Source of the DNA: JANXQG01 sp037147235
GTDB lineage: Bacteria; Planctomycetota; Planctomycetia; Pirellulales; Thermoguttaceae
Length of the DNA stretch: 20,048 nt
Assembly (NCBI GenBank): GCA_037147235.1
Contig: JBAWVO010000095.1
Coordinates: 1-20,048, forward strand
Reading direction: 5' to 3'
Below are positions 1-7,448 of the stretch, one piece after another. The first letter of the stretch is position 1, and the number at the start of each line of letters is the position of its first letter. Under the pieces are notes generated by a model. That model was not told the DNA's origin. It did no database searches and saw only the letters and a list, made by a program, of their open reading frames with translations. A program made the position numbers and the translations under genes.

Positions 1-2
1 CA

Positions 3-452
3 TGTACCCCGGAAAAACGCGGGAAATTCGCTACGCAAAACGGGATTGCACCCGTCAGTGACCGCGAGTTCTACCTCGACCTCCTCTTCTACCACCTGCA
101 TCTTCGTTGCTTTGTCGTTGTGGACTTGAAAAAGGGCGATTTCAAACCTGAGTATGCGGGCAAGATGAATTTCTACTGTTCCGTCGTGGACGAGCAACTC
201 CGCCACCCGCAAGACGCGCCCACGCTGGGACTCATTCTCTGTCAGACCAAGGACCGCATCCTTGCCGAGTATGCCCTGCGCGACATCCACAAGCCCATCG
301 GCATTGCCGACTATGAACTCACCCGCGCCCTGCCCCAGGCACTCGCCTCCAGCCTCCCCAGTATCGAGGCAATCGAAGCCGAACTGTCCCGTGATCTCGA
401 AACCGAGGAGAACCAGGCTGACCCAATCGCGCCGGAAGGAGGCGACGCATGA
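3..452 (+). CDS. YhcG/DUF1016-type PD-(D/E)XK nuclease, 3' part only
   Basis: This is the C-terminal part of a YhcG (DUF1016) family protein, a putative PD-(D/E)XK nuclease often encoded inside type I restriction operons. From about base 54 the frame reads DREFYLDLLFYHLHLRCFVV, then VDLKKGDFKPEYAGKMNFY and GLILCQTKDRILAEYALRD, which are the hallmark blocks of the family's nuclease domain. The VVDLK block would carry the catalytic D/E-x-K-like residues. The frame is open to the window edge, so the true start lies upstream. However, bases 3-53 do not read like the expected preceding family sequence in any of the three forward frames, so the gene may be broken near base 54. It ends in a hydrophilic tail (ETEENQADPIAPEGGDA) and overlaps the next ATG as ATGA at 449-452, which implies translational coupling. 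The family call is confident; intactness is not. Confidence 0.8.
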   Translation, partial: CTPEKRGKFATQNGIAPVSDREFYLDLLFYHLHLRCFVVVDLKKGDFKPEYAGKMNFYCSVVDEQLRHPQDAPTLGLILCQTKDRILAEYALRDIHKPIGIADYELTRALPQALASSLPSIEAIEAELSRDLETEENQADPIAPEGGDA

Positions 453-511
453 GCTTCCCGCGATACTCGAAATGCATAGGCATCGGCGCGGAATGGCTTG
501 GGAAGGTATCG
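399..511 (+). repeat. Direct repeat copy 1: nuclease tail plus hsdS start
   Basis: Bases 399-475 match 931-1007 at about 90% identity by eye, and similarity fades out by about 511. The repeat spans the last 17 codons of the upstream gene, the ATGA overlap and the first codons of an hsdS-type frame. Most differences within the tail are synonymous. Confidence 0.85.
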
Positions 512-646
512 GAGCATTCGCACAAATTGAGCCGCAGCCAAATTGGTTCCAGCTTGCCACGAAAAGGTGCGATGCTGTCGCACCTTTTGAGTTGGTCTCA
601 ATACCTCCAAATCGCAGAAGAACGCTCCCATACGGATAACCCATGA
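449..646 (+). pseudogene. Remnant of an HsdS N-terminus
   Basis: The first 25 or so codons (MSFPRYSKCIGIGAEWLGKV) clearly resemble the start of the intact HsdS at 981 (MSFPRYPKYKDSGVEWLGEV), the segment that opens a target-recognition domain. After about codon 28 the similarity stops. The remaining 37 codons read as low-quality sequence across a perfect hairpin (562-588) and end at a stop that overlaps the ATG of the next frame. At 65 codons against about 440 for a full subunit, it cannot recognise DNA as HsdS does. It is best read as a fragment left by a duplication or recombination that placed the 113-aa gene between the nuclease and hsdS. It may still be translated, since the ATGA coupling to the upstream gene is preserved. 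Confidence 0.7.
562..588. terminator. Perfect hairpin, terminator-like in both directions
   Basis: AAAAGGTGCGA (562-572) pairs perfectly with TCGCACCTTTT (578-588) around a 5-nt loop. The GC-rich core flanked by A4 and T4 is the layout of a bidirectional intrinsic terminator, although the U-run is short. A second small inverted repeat, TTGAG/CTCAA, follows at 587-601. The hairpin lies inside the hsdS remnant, upstream of the gene at 643. Termination is inferred. Confidence 0.45.
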
Positions 647-984
647 ACGACTACGACGCCCTGTTCCAATCCGTCTGCGGCATTGCCAAACGATTCCAAT
701 CGCTGAATAAGCGGGCAGTGCGGGAATACACGCCTGTCGTCGAGGGCATACTGCGTTCCCGTAGCCGCGACATCCGACACATTGAGCATACGCTTGACGG
801 GCTGCTCGACTTTTGCGGCTACGAGCCTGCACTCCTTCTCTATAAGAGGCTCTGCCGCCATTATTGGGAAATTGATCCCGTCGCTACCGCCAGCTACGTC
901 TTCGCTTACCGTGAAATGTGGGACTCGGAAGAGACCGAGGAGAACCAAGCTGACCCAGTCGCACCGGAAGGAGGCGACGCATGA
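643..984 (+). CDS. 113-aa protein of unknown function in the type I R-M operon
   Basis: I do not recognise a named family. The protein is small and mostly helical in character: charged N-terminal half (NKRAVREYTPVVEGILRSRS, IRHIEHTLDGLLDF), then a segment rich in aromatics and aliphatics (GYEPALLLYKRLCRHYWEID, ASYVFAYREMW). No signal peptide or membrane helix is seen. The last 17 residues (ETEENQADPVAPEGGDA) are nearly identical to the tail of the unrelated YhcG-type protein ending at 452, and the gene ends in the same ATGA overlap with an hsdS start (981). The ATG at 643 overlaps the stop of the preceding remnant; no strong ribosome-binding site precedes it, so coupling is likely. My impression that similar small proteins occur in other type I loci is recollection only. 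A role accessory to restriction is inferred from position. Confidence 0.65.
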   Translation: MNDYDALFQSVCGIAKRFQSLNKRAVREYTPVVEGILRSRSRDIRHIEHTLDGLLDFCGYEPALLLYKRLCRHYWEIDPVATASYVFAYREMWDSEETEENQADPVAPEGGDA

Positions 985-1043
985 GCTTCCCTCGATACCC
1001 GAAATACAAGGACAGTGGCGTGGAATGGCTGGGAGAAGTGCCG
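931..1043 (+). repeat. Direct repeat copy 2: shared tail plus hsdS start
   Basis: This is the second copy of the 399-511 segment, offset by 532 bp. It gives the 113-aa protein its last 17 codons and leads by the same ATGA overlap into the intact hsdS. Confidence 0.85.
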
Positions 1044-2309
1044 GAGCATTGGCGAACATTCCCGCTGAAAGCTGTCTCTACCCATAATGACGACGTACTG
1101 GATGAAACCACTGAGCCCGACACGGAAATCGCTTATGTCGATATTTCCAGCGTGGACGGGGTCAACGGCATCAACGCAAAAGAGACCATGCTATTCTCAG
1201 CCGCACCATCGAGAGCACGGCGGCGAGTCAAGCATGGCGATGTGATCGTCTCAACCGTCCGCACTTATCTTAAATCCATCGCCAGAATATGTGACCCAGA
1301 AGAGAACCTCATTGTCTCCACTGGTTTCGCTGTGATTCGGCCACGAGGCGAACTGACGTCTGACTTTTTAGGGTGCTTGGTATTCGCCAGTTATTTCGTT
1401 GAACAGGTCATCGCCCGCTCAACCGGCGTGAGTTACCCGGCAATCAATGCGAGCGAACTGGTCGCGATTCCGGTGCCGATTCCACCCCTCCACGAGCAAA
1501 CCCTCATTTCCGCCTTTCTCGACCAGGAGACGGCGAAGATTGATGATCTGGTGGGGGAACAGCGGCGGCTGATCGAACTGCTGAAGGAAAAACGCCAGGC
1601 CGTCATCTCCCACGCCGTCACCAAGGGACTGAACCCCCACGCCCCCATGAAGCCTTCCGGCATCGAATGGCTCGGGGACGTGCCGGAGCATTGGAAAATT
1701 ACGCCGCTGAAATGGCTGACCGATCCTGACCGACCAATCATGTACGGTATCGTTTTACCGGGGCCTGATGTAGGTGAAGGTATTCCGATCCTAAAGGGAG
1801 GTAATGTCAGGCCGTCTCGAATGAACCTCCAGTCAATGGCACGAACGACCCAGGAAATCGAGACCCCGTATGCGCGGGCAAGGCTCAAAGCGGGAGACCT
1901 CGTTTATTCCATTCGGGGATCAATCGGAGACTGCGAGCCAGTGCCAGCAGAACTTGAGGGATCAAATATCACTCAGGATGTGGCCAGAGTGGCAATTGCT
2001 AACGGCGTTTGTGCCTCTTGGGCAAGGTGGGCACTCTTGGCATCCGCTATACGAGACGACTTGGCCTGCGGCAGTCTTGGAGCGGCAGTGCGCGGCATCA
2101 ACATCTTTGACCTGAAGCGAGCCAATATTCCTACACCGCCGCCCGGTGAACAGGCCGCCATTACGGCTTTCGTCAACACTGAGACCGCCAAACTCGACAC
2201 TCTCACCGCTGAAGCCCAGCGTGCCATCGATCTACTGCAAGAACGCCGGACGGCGTTGATTTCCGCCGCCGTCACCGGTAAAATCGACATTCGCGAATTT
2301 GCTCAATAG
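981..2309 (+). CDS. hsdS: Type I restriction-modification specificity subunit HsdS
   Basis: HsdS determines which DNA sequence the HsdM/HsdR complex methylates or cuts. The 442-aa protein shows the expected internal duplication. An N-terminal target-recognition domain opens with the block around SGVEWLGEVPEHW (about residues 12-24) and closes with a conserved helix (about 165-215, EQTLISAFLDQETAKIDDL, LKEKRQAVISHAVTKGLN). A second domain opens at about 223 with MKPSGIEWLGDVPEHW and closes with EQAAITAFVNTETAKLDTL and LLQERRTALISAAVTGKIDI. Length and end are typical, so the gene looks intact. The two recognition domains differ, which suggests a bipartite asymmetric target; its sequence cannot be read from the DNA. 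The start is fixed by the ATGA overlap with the preceding gene. The downstream deaminase follows after 11 bp, its ribosome-binding site overlapping this stop codon. Confidence 0.95.
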   Translation: MSFPRYPKYKDSGVEWLGEVPEHWRTFPLKAVSTHNDDVLDETTEPDTEIAYVDISSVDGVNGINAKETMLFSAAPSRARRRVKHGDVIVSTVRTYLKSIARICDPEENLIVSTGFAVIRPRGELTSDFLGCLVFASYFVEQVIARSTGVSYPAINASELVAIPVPIPPLHEQTLISAFLDQETAKIDDLVGEQRRLIELLKEKRQAVISHAVTKGLNPHAPMKPSGIEWLGDVPEHWKITPLKWLTDPDRPIMYGIVLPGPDVGEGIPILKGGNVRPSRMNLQSMARTTQEIETPYARARLKAGDLVYSIRGSIGDCEPVPAELEGSNITQDVARVAIANGVCASWARWALLASAIRDDLACGSLGAAVRGINIFDLKRANIPTPPPGEQAAITAFVNTETAKLDTLTAEAQRAIDLLQERRTALISAAVTGKIDIREFAQ

Positions 2310-2312
2310 GAG
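2308..2312 (+). promoter_or_regulatory. Shine-Dalgarno of the deaminase, overlapping the hsdS stop
   Basis: AGGAG overlaps the TAG stop of hsdS (2307-2309) and lies 8 nt before the ATG at 2321. This fixes the deaminase start and ties its translation to that of hsdS. Confidence 0.7.
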
Positions 2313-2320
2313 ATCAAAAT

Positions 2321-3820
2321 ATGCCTGACTATCTGAACGATCAACAATTTGATTCCGAACTGGTTATCGGATTGGTCAGCGCGGTGGGTTCGGAGACTAA
2401 ATTGGTCATCGACCTCCTCAAGGAAAACATGAGTTGCGCAGGCTACGACGTGCTCATCGTGAAGGTCTCTCTCGACGTCATCCCTCTCCTTGTCGATGTG
2501 GTGCCGCACGAAAACGATAAGTACCAACGTATAAGCAAGTTAATGGACGCTGGCAATCTAGCTCGCGAGAAGACATCAGACGATGCTATCTTGGCGTTAG
2601 GGGCAGCCTCACGCATTTTTGCTGAACGCAAGAGTAAAGAGAACGAGCTACCTACGGCGTTGCGCAAGACCGCGATCATTATCGATTCTTTGAAACGGCC
2701 GGAAGAAGTGGAAAGGCTGCGGATCATTTACCCTTCCGGCTTCCTCCTGATGGGAGTTCACGAGGAGGAAAGTCGGCGGCTAGAACACTTGACGGTAAAC
2801 CAAGGGATATCGAAGGAGAACGCGCAGGATCTGATTCAACGCGACAGCGAGGAAAGCAAGATCGAGCACGGACAACGAGTTAATAAAACATTTCACCTTG
2901 CGGATTTCTTCGTGTGGATTTCTGACAGCCACGATCGCTTGCGATACGATGTCAAACGCATCGTGGAACTTTGGTTCGGAAATCCGTTCATTACCCCCAC
3001 CTTTGACGAACATGCGATGTTCTTGGCCTACTCATCTGGGCTGCGGTCGGCCGATCTGTCGCGCCAAGTTGGCGCTGTCGTCGCACGCGATTCGCAGATT
3101 CTCGCAACCGGGGCGAACGATTGCCCGCAAGCGGGCGGAGGACTCTATTGGCCGACGCGACAAGAGAATGGTTGCATTGGCGATGCGCCGCTAGGCAGAG
3201 ACTATATGCGACCCGACGGGGATTCAAACCGGGTAGAGCAGAATCGGATAATTGAAAAGATCGTAGGGGATGGAAAGAACGACGCTTACGGGCTGGACGA
3301 GGAAAAATTGCGTAAGCTCCTGCAAAGGAGCCGCATTCGCGATCTGACGGAATATGGCCGGGTTGTACATGCGGAAATGGAGGCTCTTTTGAGTTGCGCA
3401 AGGAATGGGCTTTCAACCGTGGGCGCAACGCTTTACAGTACCACTTTTCCATGCCACAATTGCGCAAAGCACATAATTGCGGCTGGAATTGTGAGGGTAG
3501 TTTACGTCGAACCGTATCCGAAGAGCAAAACATTAGAATTCCATGATGACTCAATTGCGACAAGGAAGTCTAGTGAACACAGAAAGCCTGGGGCGGCTGT
3601 GGTATTTGAGTCGTTTGTGGGAGTTGGCCCGAGGCGATTTTTCGACCTCTTTTCGATGCGACTGGGCTCGACCTACGCACTGGTCCGAAAAGATAATGAA
3701 TCAGGGAAACGGTTAAGCTGGAGTATCGAAAGTGCGCAGCTTCGGATTCAAATGAAACCCGTCTCATACTTAGAGCTTGAAGCACAGGCGTGTGCCTTGT
3801 TCGGTGAGAGATCTGGTTAG
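2321..3820 (+). CDS. DcdV/AvcD-like anti-phage deoxycytidylate deaminase
   Basis: Proteins of this class protect against phage by deaminating deoxycytidine nucleotides and draining the dCTP pool. The 499-aa protein has the characteristic two-part layout. Residues 14-220 form a P-loop-kinase-like region (VIGLVSAVGSETKLV, then TAIIIDSLKRPEEVERLR, FLLMGVHEEESRRLEHL and DFFVWI). Residues 225-445 are a zinc-dependent deaminase, with FLAYSSGLRSADLSRQVGAV, catalytic H350-A-E352 and zinc ligands C378 and C381 (PCHNC). The Walker-A-like loop lacks the usual GK[S/T], so nucleotide binding there may be altered. The gene sits between hsdS and hsdR and by eye is richer in A+T than its neighbours, consistent with separate acquisition. 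No room exists for an upstream regulatory RNA of the kind described for Vibrio AvcD, because only 11 bp separate it from hsdS. The substrate (dCTP versus dCMP) is not decided by sequence. Confidence 0.88.
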   Translation: MPDYLNDQQFDSELVIGLVSAVGSETKLVIDLLKENMSCAGYDVLIVKVSLDVIPLLVDVVPHENDKYQRISKLMDAGNLAREKTSDDAILALGAASRIFAERKSKENELPTALRKTAIIIDSLKRPEEVERLRIIYPSGFLLMGVHEEESRRLEHLTVNQGISKENAQDLIQRDSEESKIEHGQRVNKTFHLADFFVWISDSHDRLRYDVKRIVELWFGNPFITPTFDEHAMFLAYSSGLRSADLSRQVGAVVARDSQILATGANDCPQAGGGLYWPTRQENGCIGDAPLGRDYMRPDGDSNRVEQNRIIEKIVGDGKNDAYGLDEEKLRKLLQRSRIRDLTEYGRVVHAEMEALLSCARNGLSTVGATLYSTTFPCHNCAKHIIAAGIVRVVYVEPYPKSKTLEFHDDSIATRKSSEHRKPGAAVVFESFVGVGPRRFFDLFSMRLGSTYALVRKDNESGKRLSWSIESAQLRIQMKPVSYLELEAQACALFGERSG

Positions 3821-3898
3821 AAAAGATCAAGCCAGAAAAGATCAAGCAGATAAACCCATGAAGGGAAACGAAGGGATAAAACCATGAAGGAAAACGAA
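3819..3898 (+). repeat. Two short tandem duplications before a small gene
   Basis: AGAAAAGATCAAGC occurs at 3819-3832 and 3834-3847 (period 15). CCATGAAGGxAAACGAA occurs at 3856-3872 and 3882-3898 (period 26). The second duplication copies a start codon: the first ATG (3858) stops after nine codons, the second (3884) opens the 57-aa frame. Confidence 0.85.
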
Positions 3899-4057
3899 AT
3901 CCGCCAACAAATCCAAATCGCCGTCAATCTCGTTAAGACTTGGCCGGCCTGGAAACAGAACATCTTAATCCAAAGCGAGCAGCCCACAGTAAGAGTGCCG
4001 CGAACCCCAGTGAACAATCAGGCGACCACAAGCGAGAAGCACGAGATCAGCAAGTGA
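3884..4057 (+). CDS. 57-aa small protein between deaminase and hsdR
   Basis: This short frame is preceded by AAGGG (3871-3875) at good spacing. It encodes a soluble, charged peptide: an amphipathic N-terminus (MKENEIRQQIQIAVNLV), then KTWPAWKQNILIQSEQ, then a proline/basic stretch VRVPRTPVNNQ. The W-P-x-W-K followed by P-R-x-P-V-x-N pattern looks like a conserved small protein rather than chance, and I recall similar short proteins in planctomycete genomes, without a function. There is no membrane helix or signal peptide. It lies 63 bp after the deaminase stop and 31 bp before hsdR, so it probably belongs to the same transcript. A role in controlling restriction or the deaminase is speculation. 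Confidence 0.6.
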   Translation: MKENEIRQQIQIAVNLVKTWPAWKQNILIQSEQPTVRVPRTPVNNQATTSEKHEISK

Positions 4058-4088
4058 TCTTCCGCATGGTCTTGAATTTTCGTTGTGA

Positions 4089-7000
4089 ATGACCATGCAC
4101 CAAGAAATTTGCTTAGAAACCGAGATTTGCCAGCACCTCGCCGACCACGACTGGCTCTATGCTGAGGGGGACGCGACAGGCTATGATCGGGCACGGGCAC
4201 TCTTCCCAGCCGACGTGCTGGCCTGGGTGCAGGCCACGCAGCCGAAAGCCTGGGAAACTCTCACCAAGAACCACGGTATCCAAGCCGGTGAAACGCTGCT
4301 GGCCCGCCTGCGGGATCAGCTCGACCAGCGAGGTACGCTGGACGTGCTTCGGCACGGCATCGAGATGCTGGGGTTGAAGCAGCCGCTCAAGCTGGCACAA
4401 TTCAAACCGTCGCTGGCCATCAATGCTGACATCCTGGTCCGCTACGCCGCCAACCGGCTGCGGGTGGTGCGGCAGGTGCGGTATTCCCTGCACAATGAGA
4501 ACTGCATCGACCTCGTACTCTTCCTCAACGGCATCCCGGTGGCCACGGTGGAGCTGAAGACGGACTTCACCCAGTGCATCGGCGACGCAATCGACCAGTA
4601 TCGCTTTGACCGTCTGCCAAGCTCCAAGGGGCAGGCCCCCGAGCCGCTGCTTTCCTTTCCCCGTGGGGCACTCGTGCATTTTGCCGTGAGCAACAATGAA
4701 GTCTACATGGTGACCAAGCTGGACGGCCCCGCCACGGACTTCCTGCCTTTCAACCAGGGCGACAACGGCGCGGCAGGCAATCCGGTGAACCCGAAGGGCG
4801 GCCACCGCACGGCCTATCTCTGGGAGCAGGTGTGGGAACGCGAAAGCTGGCTGGAAATCCTGGGCCGCTATATTATCGCCCAACGGGACAAGAAGAAGCA
4901 GATCGCCAAAATCATCTTCCCTCGCTATCATCAACTCGACGTAACCCGCAAGCTACTGATAGCCGTACTGGAAGAAGGGCCGGGCGGCAAGTATCTCGTC
5001 CAGCACTCGGCAGGCTCGGGCAAGACGAACTCCATCGCCTGGACCGCACACTTTCTGGCCGACCTGCACGACGCACAGGGCAAGAAAATCTTCGATACCG
5101 TGTTGGTCGTCTCGGACCGCACGGTAATTGACTCTCAGCTCCAGGAGGCGATCTTCGACTTTGAGCGGACGAGCGGCGTGGTGGCAACGATCAAGGGGAA
5201 CGACGGCAGCAAGAGCAAGGAGCTGGCGGCTGCGCTCAACGGTTCCAAAAAGATCGTGGTCTGCACGATCCAGACGTTTCCCTATGCCCTGGAAGCCGTG
5301 CGGAAGCTAGCTGCCACTCAGGGAAAGAGGTTCGCGGTAATCGCCGACGAGGCGCACAGCTCGCAGACCGGCGAAGCGGCGGCGAAACTGAAGGCGGTGC
5401 TGAGTCCCGAAGAGCTAGCGGAACTGGCAGACGGCGGCGAAATCAGTACCGAAGACATTCTTGCGGCGCAGATGACAACACGGGCCGACGATGGCGGCAC
5501 CACGTTCGTTGCGTTCACGGCGACGCCGAAGAACAAGACGATCGAGATTTTCGGCACCCGCCCCGATCCCTCGCGAAAACCGGCGAAGGACAATGTGCCT
5601 TATCCGTTCCACGTCTATTCCATGCAGCAGGCCATCGAGGAGAAGTTCATCCTCGACGTATTGCAGAACTACACGTCCTACAAGCTCGCCTTCAAGTTGG
5701 CGCACGACGGGAAGGACTACGACGAGAAAACGGTGGAGCGGAGCGCGGCGATGAAGGGGATCATGGGCTGGGTACGGCTACACCCTTACAATATCGCGCA
5801 GAAGGTCCAGATCGTGGTGGAACATTTCCGCACGTACGTCGTCCCGCTGCTCGACGGCAAGGCCAAGGCGATGGTGGTGGTGGCCAGCCGCGTGGAGGCG
5901 GTTCGCTGGCAACTGGCGATTGACAAATACATCAAGGACCGTGGCTACTCGATGCGGACGCTGGTGGCCTTTTCCGGTGAAGTGACCGACAAGGAATCTG
6001 GCCCCGATGGTTTCACGGAGAACAGCCAGACCTTGAATCCCAACCTGAAAGGCCGCGACATCCGCGAGGCATTCAAAGGCGACGAGTATCAGATCCTGCT
6101 CGTGGCCAATAAATTCCAGACCGGCTTCGACCAGCCGCTGCTCTGTGGGATGTACGTGGACAAGCGGCTGGCGGGCATCCAGGCTGTGCAGACGCTCTCC
6201 CGCCTGAACCGAGCCTATCCCGGCAAGGATACGACCTATGTGCTGGATTTCGTCAACGACACCGAGGAAGTCCTCGCCGCCTTCAAGACCTACCACACCA
6301 CGGCGGAACTTTCGGCGACCACCGACCCGAACCTCGTCTATGATCTTCGCGCCAATCTGGACGCCGCCGGGCACTACGATAATTTTGAGGTGGATCGGGT
6401 GGTGGAAGCAGAATTGAAGGGCATGATGCAGAAGGGCGCGAAGCAGAGCGAATTGGTCGCTGCGCTGGAGCCGGTGGTGGATCGCCTCATCAAACGCTAC
6501 AAGGCCGCACAGGCAGCATTGAAGGCCGCCAAGGAGAAGAAGGACGACAAAGCCACCAAGGCCGCACAGAACGAGCTGGACGCCTTGGTTTTATTCAAGC
6601 ATAACATGGGTGCGTACATCCGCCTCTACACCTTCCTCTCCCAGATATTCGACTACGGCAATACGGATGTCGAGAAGCGGGCCATTTTTTACAAACGGTT
6701 GATACCGCTGCTGGAGTTTGGCCGCGAGCGCGAGGGGATCGACCTCTCGAAGGTGGTGCTGACGCATCACAACCTGAAAAATCGTGGCAAGCAGGCCATG
6801 CCGCTAAGCGAGGGGGGAACGCCCAAACTAGCTCCGATCACCGAAGCGGGCAGCGGGAGCGTGCAGGAAAAGGAGAAAGCGTTGCTCGATGCGATCATTC
6901 AGAAGGTCAACGACCTATTCAAAGGCGAGCTTACCGATCAAGACAAGCTGGTTTACGTGAACAACGTCATTAAGGGGAAGCTGCTGGAGTCGGAAACACT

Positions 7001-7214
7001 GCGCCAGCAGGCGGCAAACAACACCAAGGAGCAGTTCGCCAATTCGCCCGACCTGAAAACCGAGCTTCTGAATGCCATCATGGGCGCACTCGACGCGCAC
7101 ACCACCATGAGCACGCAGGCCCTGAATTCAGAGATCGTGCAGCGTGGCCTGAAAGATATTCTGCTCAACAATGCGGGGCTTTACGAAACACTGCGGGCTA
7201 AAGTCGCCGGCTGA
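4089..7214 (+). CDS. hsdR: Type I restriction enzyme HsdR, endonuclease/translocase
   Basis: HsdR is the motor and nuclease of a type I restriction complex: it pulls DNA past the bound HsdM/HsdS core and cleaves at a distance. At 1041 aa it is full length. The N-terminal nuclease shows the PD-(D/E)XK signature with D141 (CIDLVLF) and E155-L-K157 (ATVELKTDF). A superfamily 2 motor follows, with Walker A HSAGSGKTNS (306-315), DEAH at 420-423 (IADEAHSSQ), FVAFTATP as motif III and ANKFQTGFDQP and QTLSRLNR as late motifs. The C-terminus is charged and helical (KYKAAQAALKAAKEKKDD), as expected for the region binding HsdM. The start at 4089 has no clear ribosome-binding site; an in-frame ATG two codons later (4095) is an alternative. 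No inactivating change is visible. HsdM must come from outside the window. Confidence 0.95.
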   Translation: MTMHQEICLETEICQHLADHDWLYAEGDATGYDRARALFPADVLAWVQATQPKAWETLTKNHGIQAGETLLARLRDQLDQRGTLDVLRHGIEMLGLKQPLKLAQFKPSLAINADILVRYAANRLRVVRQVRYSLHNENCIDLVLFLNGIPVATVELKTDFTQCIGDAIDQYRFDRLPSSKGQAPEPLLSFPRGALVHFAVSNNEVYMVTKLDGPATDFLPFNQGDNGAAGNPVNPKGGHRTAYLWEQVWERESWLEILGRYIIAQRDKKKQIAKIIFPRYHQLDVTRKLLIAVLEEGPGGKYLVQHSAGSGKTNSIAWTAHFLADLHDAQGKKIFDTVLVVSDRTVIDSQLQEAIFDFERTSGVVATIKGNDGSKSKELAAALNGSKKIVVCTIQTFPYALEAVRKLAATQGKRFAVIADEAHSSQTGEAAAKLKAVLSPEELAELADGGEISTEDILAAQMTTRADDGGTTFVAFTATPKNKTIEIFGTRPDPSRKPAKDNVPYPFHVYSMQQAIEEKFILDVLQNYTSYKLAFKLAHDGKDYDEKTVERSAAMKGIMGWVRLHPYNIAQKVQIVVEHFRTYVVPLLDGKAKAMVVVASRVEAVRWQLAIDKYIKDRGYSMRTLVAFSGEVTDKESGPDGFTENSQTLNPNLKGRDIREAFKGDEYQILLVANKFQTGFDQPLLCGMYVDKRLAGIQAVQTLSRLNRAYPGKDTTYVLDFVNDTEEVLAAFKTYHTTAELSATTDPNLVYDLRANLDAAGHYDNFEVDRVVEAELKGMMQKGAKQSELVAALEPVVDRLIKRYKAAQAALKAAKEKKDDKATKAAQNELDALVLFKHNMGAYIRLYTFLSQIFDYGNTDVEKRAIFYKRLIPLLEFGREREGIDLSKVVLTHHNLKNRGKQAMPLSEGGTPKLAPITEAGSGSVQEKEKALLDAIIQKVNDLFKGELTDQDKLVYVNNVIKGKLLESETLRQQAANNTKEQFANSPDLKTELLNAIMGALDAHTTMSTQALNSEIVQRGLKDILLNNAGLYETLRAKVAG

Positions 7215-7448
7215 GCAGCCGATATGATGATTGACGTACCAACTCATGGCTGTCCATTGGGCATTGTCGATGGGCAGCCTCGGCCGGTTCATTCGCCTTC
7301 CGCCCGGAACGAATAGACTTTGATGGAAACCGACAAGAGATGGACGATCCAGGGCCGACTGTCCCGAGAGAATCCAGAAGCCCGAAATTTGAAGGGGTAA
7401 TCACCCCGCAAAAGTCAATTTTTTTATCCGTTCGTTTGGAGCAAGATC
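7215..7448. other. Intergenic region between hsdR and the TopoIII-RecQ gene
   Basis: These 234 bp hold the hairpin at 7248-7279 and a second small one, GGGGT/ACCCC at 7394-7407, followed 12 nt later by a T7 run. GGAG at 7438-7441 serves the next gene. No coding frame is convincing. This is the boundary between the defence operon and the DNA-maintenance genes. Confidence 0.5.
7248..7279 (+). other. Hairpin downstream of hsdR
   Basis: GGCTGTCCAT (7248-7257) pairs with ATGGGCAGCC (7270-7279), with one G-U pair in RNA, 34 bases after the hsdR stop. No U-run follows, so it is a 3'-end structure candidate rather than a clear intrinsic terminator. Confidence 0.35.

Noticed and set aside
3819..3898. 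CRISPR-like array
   Set aside because: Only two copies of two different short units with no constant spacers; these are simple tandem duplications.
4113..4934. Long reverse-strand open frame of 273 codons inside hsdR
   Set aside because: It is antisense to a confidently identified hsdR and has no recognisable motif; GC-rich codon bias commonly produces such frames.
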